32,097 nucleotides of DNA, from contig CADBPM010000023.1 in NCBI GenBank assembly GCA_902796595.1, positions 1-32,097 on the forward strand. Reading direction: 5' to 3'. The translations under genes were made by a program, and so were the position numbers. Of the stretch, positions 17,972 to 24,367 are shown in pieces (positions within the stretch are counted from its first letter, which is position 1; each line of letters begins with the position of its first letter). The notes below the pieces were generated by a model. That model had not been told where the DNA came from. It saw only the letters and a program-made list of their open reading frames with translations, and did not search any database. The stretch is from an uncultured Lachnospiraceae bacterium. GTDB taxonomy: Bacteria; Bacillota; Clostridia; Lachnospirales; Lachnospiraceae.

Positions 17972-18304
17972 GTGAGCACTATACAGATAAGCAGTGATGT
18001 TATCCGCGGATGTACAGACACGATCATCTTGTACCTGTTAAAAGAAAGTCCGTCTTATGCTTACGCTCTGTCAAAGCAGATAGAGGAGGTTTCTGATGGA
18101 GAGTATTCACTCAAGGAAACTACGCTTTATTCTGCGCTGACCAGACTTGAGAGATCAGACTATGTTTCTTCGTATCCGCAGATAGCTGAAAGCGGTAAAA
18201 AAAGAACATATTATAAGATTACAGATGCAGGGCTTGATTACTACAGGGATAAGTGCAAAGAGTGGAAATTTACACGTGAATTAGTGGAAAAGTTTGTTGA
18301 GTAA
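17972..18304 (+). CDS. PadR-family transcriptional regulator
   Basis: 110-residue winged-helix protein. SDVIRGCTDTIILYLLKESPSYAYALSKQI and ETTLYSALTRLERSDYVSSYP followed by RTYYKITDAGLDYY are the helix-turn-helix and wing of the PadR family. The usual C-terminal dimerisation helices are short here (PadR subfamily 2). The start is GTG at 17972, with AGGGAGGA ending just one base before it, closer than usual; no better in-frame start exists and the N-terminus matches the family. It is paired with the next gene, 15 bases away. A PadR repressor followed by a HAAS-domain membrane protein is a well-known clostridial arrangement. Confidence 0.9.
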   Translation: MSTIQISSDVIRGCTDTIILYLLKESPSYAYALSKQIEEVSDGEYSLKETTLYSALTRLERSDYVSSYPQIAESGKKRTYYKITDAGLDYYRDKCKEWKFTRELVEKFVE

Positions 18305-18319
18305 ACACGGAGGAAGAGA

Positions 18320-19120
18320 ATGGAAACTATAAGGAATTATCTGGAGATGATGTTTGCAGACCTGACGAATACAGCAGAAGTAAAGAGGGCAAAAGAAGAA
18401 CTCTGGCAGATGATGGAAGATAAGTTTGATGAGGAGATCGTAAATGGGAAGTCTGAAAATGAGGCTGTTGCATCCGTTATAGCAAATTTTGGCAACCTTG
18501 ATGAACTTGCAGAAACACTCGGTCTTAAAAAGTCTATGATAAGAGAAGAAAGACCTGCCCGAAGGAGATTGTCATTTGATGAAATTCAGGATTACCTTTC
18601 TGCGAAGGTTATCGACGGGGCTCTTTCAGGACTTGCAGTTGGTATGTTTATCTGCTGTGCGAGCGGAGTCATTGCAGAAACAGAACTTTTTGGAGATGAA
18701 CATTATCTTTTAGGACTGATCCTTCTTTTTGCAATGATCGCCGGCGGAGTCGGCATCCTTATTTATAATGCGGCAATGATGAAAAAGTGGGATTATATTA
18801 AGAAAGAACCTTGCTCTATTGATTTTCAGACAGCAAACTATGTCAGCGAAAGAAAAGAAGCTTACAATTCAACCAATGCGATAATGAATGCGATAGGTGT
18901 TGGGCTCTGTGTGATCAGCGTTGTTCCAGTTATTGCTATAAGTGAGTTTACGCACGGTAATGATAAATTTGAAGCTATAGGAGTAGTTGCCTTGCTTCTT
19001 CTTGTTGCTGCAGGAGTATTTTTTTTCATATTTACAGGCAGCATAAATACTGGATACGATACTATACTTTCTGTAAATGATCCGTCTACCGTTGCTGGAG
19101 ATTATCGTAAACGAAAATAA
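18320..19120 (+). CDS. HAAS-domain membrane protein (PadR-associated)
   Basis: The N-terminal 70 residues (LEMMFADLTNTAEVKRAKEE, then DEEIVNGKSENEAVASVIANFGNLDELAETL) match the small helical HAAS/permease-prefix domain found with PadR regulators. Four hydrophobic segments follow (about residues 95-120, 125-155, 190-215 and 220-245). The role is not known; such proteins are thought to act with the neighbouring PadR in sensing membrane or cell-wall stress. CGGAGGAAG is well spaced before the ATG. The final codons (DYRKRK and stop) lie inside the first copy of the double-hairpin repeat, so the C-terminus was probably set by that element. Confidence 0.82.
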   Translation: METIRNYLEMMFADLTNTAEVKRAKEELWQMMEDKFDEEIVNGKSENEAVASVIANFGNLDELAETLGLKKSMIREERPARRRLSFDEIQDYLSAKVIDGALSGLAVGMFICCASGVIAETELFGDEHYLLGLILLFAMIAGGVGILIYNAAMMKKWDYIKKEPCSIDFQTANYVSERKEAYNSTNAIMNAIGVGLCVISVVPVIAISEFTHGNDKFEAIGVVALLLLVAAGVFFFIFTGSINTGYDTILSVNDPSTVAGDYRKRK

Positions 19121-19208
19121 GTAATTTCGTTTACGATAAACGTCGCCGAGAATTAATGCTGGATAGAGCAAGCTCTATCCGCAATTATTTTCTTCGCTTA
19201 CTATAAAT
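19101..19208 (+). repeat. Double-hairpin intergenic repeat, copy 1
   Basis: Starts in the last codons of the HAAS gene. Hairpin 1 pairs 19102-19116 with 19125-19139, 15 perfect pairs. Hairpin 2 is TGC-T-GGATAGAG (19157-19168) with CTCTATCC-GCA (19173-19183), with one bulged T. The copy ends in a conserved tail CTTCGCTTACTATA. A second copy lies after parB. No T-tract follows. Confidence 0.85.
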
Positions 19209-19242
19209 AAGAGAATGTTTCACGTGAAACATTCTCTTATTT
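19205..19242. promoter_or_regulatory. parS: parS site 1 inside a 38-bp perfect palindrome
   Basis: The perfect ParB-binding site TGTTTCACGTGAAACA is at 19216-19231. The palindrome continues outward without mismatch to 19205 and 19242, with A-rich and T-rich ends, so the RNA would also look like a terminator. Confidence 0.95.
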
Positions 19243-19288
19243 TGTTATAGTAAAACAAAATAAATTGATTTCATTTGCTATAAACTGA

Positions 19289-19304
19289 TGTTTCACGTGA
19301 AACA
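19289..19304. promoter_or_regulatory. parS: parS site 2
   Basis: A perfect copy of the ParB-binding palindrome TGTTTCACGTGAAACA, 58 bases after site 1 and upstream of parA, the classical location next to the segregation genes. Confidence 0.97.
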
Positions 19305-19329
19305 TCTTATGGAATTAATATCTGAATTG

Positions 19330-19338
19330 TGGTATCAT
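19330..19338 (+). promoter_or_regulatory. Probable extended -10 promoter of parA
   Basis: TGGTATCAT at 19330-19338 is an extended -10 element, 65 bases before the parA start. The -35 region is poor, as is common for this promoter type. Confidence 0.45.
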
Positions 19339-19403
19339 AGGAGAGCAGTGTTTTGTTACACGCAAATGTTAATAGGTAATAATGTCAGAAAGGAAGAAAT
19401 AAA

Positions 19404-20168
19404 GTGGCAAGAGTTATAGCAGTAGCTAACCAAAAAGGAGGAGTAGGTAAAACAACAACAGTTATCAATCTGTCTGCTTGTCTTGCTGAAAAAGGAAAGA
19501 AAGTATTGGTTGTGGATATGGATCCACAGGGAAATACTTCAAGCGGTCTTGGCATAGAAAAAAATGATTTAAAAAATACTGTATATGAACTTCTTATAGG
19601 AGATTGCAAACTTAAGGAGTGCATTATAAAGGATGTTTATGAAAATCTGGATGTAATTCCGGCGAATGTAGATCTTGCCGGTGCAGAGATTGAACTTATA
19701 GGACTTCCTGATCAGCAGTATATTTTGAAAAGAAATCTGGATACAATAAAAAAATCATACGATTTTATAATAATAGATTGCCCGCCATCACTTAATACTT
19801 TGACGATCAATGCAATGTCATCAGCAGATTCAGTTCTTGTACCTATTCAATGTGAATACTATGCGTTGGAAGGCTTAAGTCAGCTTTTGCACACAATAGA
19901 GCTTGTAAAAGACAGAATGAACAAGAAACTTTTTGTTGAAGGTGTTGTATTTACTATGTATGATGCAAGGACAAATCTTTCAATACAGGTTGTTGAAAAT
20001 GTAAAGGATACACTTAAGCAGAATATTTACAAAACAATTATACCAAGAAACGTAAGATTGGCAGAGTCTCCAAGTCATGGACTTCCAATAATTAAGTATG
20101 ATTCAAAATCTGCAGGAGCAGAAAGTTATAGAAATCTGGCAAATGAAGTTATAGCATTAAAAAAATAA
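19404..20168 (+). CDS. parA: Chromosome partitioning ATPase ParA (Soj)
   Basis: 254-residue Walker-type partition ATPase that binds DNA as an ATP dimer, is activated by ParB, and in Firmicutes also influences DnaA. The deviant Walker A is KGGVGKTT at residues 11-18, and DMDPQGN carries Asp38 and Asp40. IIDCPPSLNTLTINA supplies the Walker B region, and PRNVRLAESPSHGLPI is the conserved C-terminal segment. The short N-terminus without a helix-turn-helix marks it as the chromosomal type. The start is GTG, with AGGAAG seven bases upstream. parB follows in the same direction after a repeat element. Confidence 0.96.
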   Translation: MARVIAVANQKGGVGKTTTVINLSACLAEKGKKVLVVDMDPQGNTSSGLGIEKNDLKNTVYELLIGDCKLKECIIKDVYENLDVIPANVDLAGAEIELIGLPDQQYILKRNLDTIKKSYDFIIIDCPPSLNTLTINAMSSADSVLVPIQCEYYALEGLSQLLHTIELVKDRMNKKLFVEGVVFTMYDARTNLSIQVVENVKDTLKQNIYKTIIPRNVRLAESPSHGLPIIKYDSKSAGAESYRNLANEVIALKK

Positions 20169-20176
20169 GCATGTGA

Positions 20177-20251
20177 TTGGAAATTTGTTAAAGGTTTTCT
20201 CGATGCTGCAGCAGGCACAGCATCGAGGGACAGTATGCCTGCGGTAAGGTG
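20177..20251 (+). promoter_or_regulatory. Pseudoknot-type 5' leader element, copy A (before parB)
   Basis: P1 is CTCGATGCT (20199-20207) with AGCATCGAG (20219-20227), 9 perfect pairs, and its loop contains GCAGGCA (20211-20217). That loop is complementary to TGCCTGC (20236-20242), giving an H-type pseudoknot or an alternative pairing. AAGGTG (20246-20251), the likely ribosome binding site, follows within three bases. It fills the parA-parB gap. Confidence 0.6.
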
Positions 20252-20257
20252 CAAAAA

Positions 20258-21145
20258 ATGAAAAAAGGACTTGGCAGAGGTCTGGACTCAATGATTCCTG
20301 TTTCGAGTAGTGTGTCTGAAAAAAAAGAAAAGAAGCAGGCAGATAAACAGGATGAATTAAAAGAAATAGAAATTGACGTAAGCCTTATTGATCCAAATGG
20401 AGATCAGCCCAGAAAGAAATTTGATGAAGATGAGCTTTTAGAATTATCGGAGTCTATAAAGCAGCACGGAGTAATTGAACCTGTCATTTTGGCCAAACGA
20501 GGAAAAAGGTATGAAATGATCGCAGGAGAGAGAAGGTGGAGGGCTGCAAAGAAGGCTGGATTAAAGAAAATACCTGCAGTAATAAGAGATTATACAGAAA
20601 AAGAAATTATGGAAATTTCTCTTATTGAAAATATTCAGAGGCAGGATCTTAATCCGATTGAAGAAGCAAGAGCTTATAATACTTTATTGAAAGCATATAA
20701 TATGAAGCAGGACGAACTTGCAGAAAGGATAAGCAAAAGTCGTACTGCTATAACAAATTCATTGAGATTATTGAAACTTGATGAACGAGTTATGAAAATG
20801 GTAGAAGATGGTATGCTTTCTGAAGGTCATGCAAGGACATTACTTGGTATAAGTGATAAAGACATTCAATATGAAACAGCATATAAAGTATTTGATGAAA
20901 AGTTATCTGTTCGTGAGACGGAAAAACTTGTAAAAAAACTTGCAGAGGATAAAGAGCCTGATGATAAAAAAGATGGGATGAGTGAGTCTGAACAGAGGGC
21001 TTATGAGTCTTATGAAAACAAGATAAAAGATTATATTGGAAGTAAAGTATCTATACATGCAGGTAAAAATGGCAAGGGTAAAATAGAGATCAGCTACTAT
21101 TCATTGGAAGAACTTGAAAGAATATCTGATCTCATATTATCGTAA
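20258..21145 (+). CDS. parB: Chromosome partitioning protein ParB (Spo0J), CTPase clamp
   Basis: Binds parS, loads and spreads as a CTP-dependent clamp, and stimulates ParA. The N-terminal KKGLGRGLDSMIP motif is the ParA-stimulating peptide. The ParB/Srx domain has the box GERRWRAAKKAGL, preceded by IDPNGDQPRKKFDEDELLELSESIKQHGVIEPV, and the ENIQRQDLNPIEEA segment follows. A KorB-type helix-turn-helix is near SKSRTAITNSLRLLKL. The start is ATG 20258, 295 residues, six bases after AAGGTG; GTG 20249 is inside that binding site and is less likely. The stop codon comes from the second double-hairpin repeat. Three perfect parS sites in the window are its targets. Confidence 0.96.
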   Translation: MKKGLGRGLDSMIPVSSSVSEKKEKKQADKQDELKEIEIDVSLIDPNGDQPRKKFDEDELLELSESIKQHGVIEPVILAKRGKRYEMIAGERRWRAAKKAGLKKIPAVIRDYTEKEIMEISLIENIQRQDLNPIEEARAYNTLLKAYNMKQDELAERISKSRTAITNSLRLLKLDERVMKMVEDGMLSEGHARTLLGISDKDIQYETAYKVFDEKLSVRETEKLVKKLAEDKEPDDKKDGMSESEQRAYESYENKIKDYIGSKVSIHAGKNGKGKIEISYYSLEELERISDLILS

Positions 21146-21241
21146 ACGAAATATAAAATTCAGTTTGCGATGAACGTCGCTCAGAAATATTGCTGGATAG
21201 AGTAATCTCAATCTGCAATTATTTTCTTCGCTTACTATATA
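21136..21241 (+). repeat. Double-hairpin intergenic repeat, copy 2
   Basis: Second copy, beginning in the last codons of parB. Hairpin 1 pairs 21137-21147 with 21163-21173 including two G-T wobbles where copy 1 has A-T pairs. Hairpin 2 (TGC-T-GGATAGAG with CTCAATC-T-GCA) keeps the pairing with one mismatch. The tail CTTCGCTTACTATA is identical to copy 1. Confidence 0.83.
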
Positions 21242-21261
21242 ATGGAAAGAAGGACAAATAA

Positions 21262-21753
21262 ATGACCTTATTTGGATATCAGGTGCCGGCGGAATATGTG
21301 ATCTTTTCTATTGCAGGAGTTTGTCTGTTACTTCTCATATTTGATATTATTCAATTTGTAAAAATATCAGGTTTAAAGAAAAGAATGGCAGTTTTTATGG
21401 AAGGCAAGGATGGAAAAAGTCTTGAGGATGAATTTGCTACCAGATTTAGTGAACTTGATAAAATAAAAACTGATCAGGGTAAATCTTCAGAAGATATAGA
21501 AAGGATATTTGCTACACTGAAAAATACATTTCAGAAGATGGCGATAGTAAGATATGATGCTTTTAGAGAAGCTGGCGGGAAGCAGAGTTTTGTTTTAGCC
21601 CTTTTGGATGAAAAAAATAATGGTTCTATATTAAATTGTGTATATAGCAGTCAAGGAACGTATGTGTATCTCAGAGAGATAAAAGATTCGAAGTCTGAGA
21701 TAGAACTTACTGAAGAAGAAAATGAAGCATTAAGACAGGCAATTTCAGATTGA
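21262..21753 (+). CDS. DUF4446 family protein
   Basis: 163-residue protein of unknown function found in Clostridia next to parB. One N-terminal helix (about residues 12-33, FSIAGVCLLLLIFDIIQFV) is followed by a charged, probably coiled-coil region (about 35-90) and a compact C-terminal domain with MAIVRYDAFREAGGKQSFVLALLD, the conserved DUF4446 signature. AGAAGGAC precedes the ATG by about six bases. Its steady association with parAB suggests a link to chromosome segregation or the cell envelope, but nothing in the sequence proves it. Confidence 0.85.
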   Translation: MTLFGYQVPAEYVIFSIAGVCLLLLIFDIIQFVKISGLKKRMAVFMEGKDGKSLEDEFATRFSELDKIKTDQGKSSEDIERIFATLKNTFQKMAIVRYDAFREAGGKQSFVLALLDEKNNGSILNCVYSSQGTYVYLREIKDSKSEIELTEEENEALRQAISD

Positions 21754-21759
21754 GAAGTG

Positions 21760-21779
21760 GGACATGCTTATGCATGTCC
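21760..21779 (+). terminator. Hairpin after DUF4446, weak terminator
   Basis: GGACATGC (21760-21767) pairs perfectly with GCATGTCC (21772-21779) over a TTAT loop. The following bases (TTATTA) are only a weak T-tract, so termination may be partial. Confidence 0.5.
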
Positions 21780-21790
21780 TTATTAATTTA

Positions 21791-21898
21791 CACAAAATGT
21801 GTAATAAGTTGCTTACTATAAATTTTATACTTACATTGGAGGAAGAAAAAGATTATAATGATACGCAGGTTGCACATTTTGTGGTAATCTGTAAGTAT
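21791..21898 (+). promoter_or_regulatory. Leader region of the antiporter gene with interleaved inverted repeats
   Basis: CACAAAATGTG (21791-21801) is complementary to 21873-21883, and ATACTTAC (21827-21834) to GTAAGTAT (21891-21898). The two pairings cross each other, so they are alternatives or a pseudoknot. The 13-mer GCTTACTATAAAT (21811-21823) also ends copy 1 of the double-hairpin repeat. Together they suggest regulation of the antiporter mRNA, unproven. Confidence 0.4.
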
Positions 21899-21920
21899 TT
21901 TAGAAAGAAGGTTATAAAAA

Positions 21921-23102
21921 ATGGGTTATGATTTTTTATTTGATCTTGCTATTATTTTATTTACAGCAAAAATGTTAAGTATAGTAGCAAGAAAAATCAA
22001 TCTGCCGGAAGTAGTTGGGCAGATTGCTGCGGGACTTTTGATAGGACCGGCAGTGTTAAATATTGTGAAGCCTGATGATTTTATCCGTAATATTGCAGAA
22101 ATTGGTGTAATAATGCTTATGTTTGAGGTGGGGCTTGAAACCGATCTTAAGAAGCTAAGGTCTACCGGAAAAAAGGCAACGCTTATTGCAATGGGCGGTG
22201 TAGTATTGCCTCTTATTGCGGGAGCTGTTCTATATCTCCTTTTCTATGGCGGAAACCTTTCAGATTCAAGTGTACTTATTGAAGCATTATTTATCGGAAC
22301 TATTATGACGGCAACAAGTGTAAGTATTACAGTTGCAGTCCTTAAGGAACTTAATGTATTAAATGGCACTATTGGTACTACAATAACAAGTGCCGCTATA
22401 ATTGATGATGTTTTAGGAATAGTAGTTCTTACGTTTGTAATCGGTATGAAATCCAAGGGAACAAGTATTGCCCTTGTGCTTGGAAAGGCTATTTTATTCT
22501 TTGTACTTGCCCTTGTCTTTGGTGTATTGATAAATAAATTTTTTGTGTGGTATGACAAGAAGTATGAACATACAAGAAGAATAACTATTTCAAGTCTTGT
22601 TTTTTGTCTTGTAATGGCATTTATAGCAGAAAGATTTTTTGGCATTGCAGATATTACAGGTGCATATATCGCAGGTGTTGTACTTTGCAACCTTACTGAT
22701 TCCAAGTATATCGAGAGAAGAATTGATATTAGCTGCTATATGATATTTGCTCCGGTATTTTTTGCAGGTATAGGTTTAAAAGTGAGCTTCCAGACAATGA
22801 ATCTTCATTTGCTTGCATTTAGCTTGGCTTTTGCTATTGTTGCAATGCTTGGCAAGCTTATTGGATGCGGCGGAATTGCAAAACTTACAGGTTCATCAAT
22901 GAGGGACGCGGCAAAGATTGGCTTTGGTATGATGGCAAGAGGAGAAGTCGCACTTATTACTGTTCAGAAAGGATTGGATGCAGGAGTTCTTACATCAGAA
23001 TTCCTTACACCGGTCATCGTACTTATACTTATAAGTTCATTTACAACGCCAATCCTGTTAAAGAAATCGTTTACATCAGATAAAGAGGTAAAGACTGCAT
23101 AG
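21921..23102 (+). CDS. Cation/proton antiporter, CPA2 (Kef/NapA-type) family
   Basis: 393-residue membrane protein with 11 to 13 hydrophobic segments across its whole length. LPEVVGQIAAGLLIGP near the N-terminus and GVIMLMFEVGLETDL are family hallmarks. The two-aspartate motif at 162-163 in AAIIDDVLGIVVL is the ion-binding site of the electrogenic type, and FFAGIGLKVSF and MMARGEVALI complete the pattern. There is no C-terminal TrkA-N or RCK domain, so it is a bare antiporter rather than a KefB/C type. Exchange of Na+ or K+ for H+ is expected; the ion cannot be decided. AGAAGG lies about nine bases before the start. Confidence 0.9.
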   Translation: MGYDFLFDLAIILFTAKMLSIVARKINLPEVVGQIAAGLLIGPAVLNIVKPDDFIRNIAEIGVIMLMFEVGLETDLKKLRSTGKKATLIAMGGVVLPLIAGAVLYLLFYGGNLSDSSVLIEALFIGTIMTATSVSITVAVLKELNVLNGTIGTTITSAAIIDDVLGIVVLTFVIGMKSKGTSIALVLGKAILFFVLALVFGVLINKFFVWYDKKYEHTRRITISSLVFCLVMAFIAERFFGIADITGAYIAGVVLCNLTDSKYIERRIDISCYMIFAPVFFAGIGLKVSFQTMNLHLLAFSLAFAIVAMLGKLIGCGGIAKLTGSSMRDAAKIGFGMMARGEVALITVQKGLDAGVLTSEFLTPVIVLILISSFTTPILLKKSFTSDKEVKTA

Positions 23103-23140
23103 TGATCAGGTTGAAATATACCGCTATGAAAGAGGAGAAA

Positions 23141-23206
23141 TTTGAAATACTTTAATCGGTGCCGCGGCAGGCACGACACTGATGGGCACCATGCCTGCGG
23201 CAAGGT
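23141..23206 (+). promoter_or_regulatory. Pseudoknot-type 5' leader element, copy B (before the aldolase gene)
   Basis: P1 is ATCGGTG (23155-23161) with CACTGAT (23177-23183). The loop GCAGGCA (23167-23173) pairs with TGCCTGC (23192-23198). AAGGT (23202-23206) is the only ribosome-binding-like sequence before the ATG at 23214. The P1 arms differ from copy A but still pair. GGTGCC (23158-23163) can alternatively pair with GGCACC (23185-23190). Confidence 0.6.
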
Positions 23207-23213
23207 ATAATAA

Positions 23214-24239
23214 ATGTTACATTTTGATAGCGATTATATGGAAGGATGTCATCCACTTATACTTGAAAAACTTTCTCAGATAAATTATGAGAAAAATGAA
23301 GGCTATGGCTCAGATAAATATTGTGAGAGCGCAATAAAAAAAATAAAAGAGGCATGTAAGAAGCCAGAGGCTAAAGTGCAGTTTTTAGTGGGCGGCACAC
23401 AGACAAATTCTACAGTAATAAGAGCATTGTTAAGACCTTCGTTCGGCGTTATTGCAGCAGATACAGGTCATATAAATACCCATGAGGCGGGTGCAGTCGA
23501 AGCCGGTGGACATAAGGTTCTTACTATAAAAGGTACTGATGGTAAGATCAGCGCTTCGCAGATTGAAAACTATATGACTGCATTTTATGCGGATAGCAAT
23601 TGGGAGCATGAAGTGCGTCCCGGAATGGTATATATTTCACATCCTACCGAATATGGAACTATTTATTCTGCTAAAGAATTAAAGGAGATTCATGAGGTAT
23701 GTAAGAAATATAAAATGCCTTTGTTTGTAGATGGGGCGAGACTTGGCTATGGTCTTGCCGCACATGATACAGATGTTACTTTGCCTGTACTTGCAGACTC
23801 ATGTGATGTTTTTTATATAGGTGGAACAAAGGTAGGTGCTCTTCTTGGTGAGGCAGTTATATTTACAGATCCTTGCCTTGAACAGGATTTCTTTACTATT
23901 AAAAAAATGGCAGGTGGTCTTCTTGCAAAGGGGTGGCTTATAGGTGTTCAGTTTGATATTCTTTTTACTGATGATAACTATATCAAAATATCAAAGAATG
24001 CTATTGATACTGCTATGGTAATAAGAGATGGACTTGCTAAAAAAGGAATAAAAACTTATCTTGATTCACCGACCAATCAGCAGTTCTTTCTTGTTTCAAA
24101 TGAGGAGGAAGAAAGGATTCATGAATTTACAAGCTGTGGATTTATGGAAAAGCCGGACCCGGATCATTCTGTAATAAGATTTTGTACAAGCTGGGCAACA
24201 AGTATGGATGATGTAAATGAATTACTGTCGCATTTTTAA
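23214..24239 (+). CDS. Low-specificity threonine aldolase-like PLP enzyme
   Basis: 341-residue fold-type I PLP enzyme of the beta-eliminating lyase/threonine aldolase family, expected to cleave threonine or allo-threonine to glycine and acetaldehyde. FDSDYMEGCHPLIL at the N-terminus, LVGGTQTNSTVIRALL, VYISHPTEYGTIYS and PLFVDGARLGYGL (containing the cofactor-binding Asp and Arg) are family motifs. The Schiff-base lysine is Lys206 in YIGGTKVGAL. Its length is typical. The ATG has only AAGGT from leader element B as a ribosome binding site. It is downstream of the antiporter and upstream of the trp genes; serving as a glycine source is the family role, and no link to tryptophan is evident. Confidence 0.87.
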   Translation: MLHFDSDYMEGCHPLILEKLSQINYEKNEGYGSDKYCESAIKKIKEACKKPEAKVQFLVGGTQTNSTVIRALLRPSFGVIAADTGHINTHEAGAVEAGGHKVLTIKGTDGKISASQIENYMTAFYADSNWEHEVRPGMVYISHPTEYGTIYSAKELKEIHEVCKKYKMPLFVDGARLGYGLAAHDTDVTLPVLADSCDVFYIGGTKVGALLGEAVIFTDPCLEQDFFTIKKMAGGLLAKGWLIGVQFDILFTDDNYIKISKNAIDTAMVIRDGLAKKGIKTYLDSPTNQQFFLVSNEEEERIHEFTSCGFMEKPDPDHSVIRFCTSWATSMDDVNELLSHF

Positions 24240-24245
24240 AAGCTG

Positions 24246-24274
24246 TTGACATGCAATAAGACTTGTGTTAAAGT
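24246..24274 (+). promoter_or_regulatory. Promoter of trpEG
   Basis: TTGACA (24246-24251) and TAAAGT (24269-24274) have a 17-base spacer, the same two hexamers and spacing as the promoter before the trp T-box at 26442. Confidence 0.8.
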
Positions 24275-24286
24275 GAAAATAAATAT

Positions 24287-24352
24287 CCCCCATTTCAACC
24301 TGAATATTGATGAATGATTTTCGTCGTATTTGGTTGAAGTGGGGGCTTTTTT
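24287..24352 (+). terminator. Leader terminator (attenuator) of trpE
   Basis: A 14-base-pair stem (24287-24300 with 24332-24345, one G-T wobble) ends in CTTTTTT. It lies between the trpE promoter and the trpE start, so some mechanism must allow read-through. The leader is only about 70 bases, without T-box sequence. Alternatively it terminates the aldolase transcript. Confidence 0.82.
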
Positions 24353-24367
24353 ATTTTAGGGGGATTT

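Noticed and set aside
21858..21887. A 9-codon frame (MIRRLHILW) in the antiporter leader
   Set aside because: The ribosome binding site is too far away, and the sequence is better explained by the inverted repeat at 21873-21883.
23126..23155. A 9-codon frame (MKEEKFEIL) before leader element B
   Set aside because: No ribosome binding site precedes it, and the other two copies of the element lack an equivalent peptide.
24310..24352. A trp leader peptide with two Trp codons before trpE
   Set aside because: The Trp codons are in the terminator's own 3' arm and the frame has no ribosome binding site; the frame also runs on into trpE, unlike a leader peptide.
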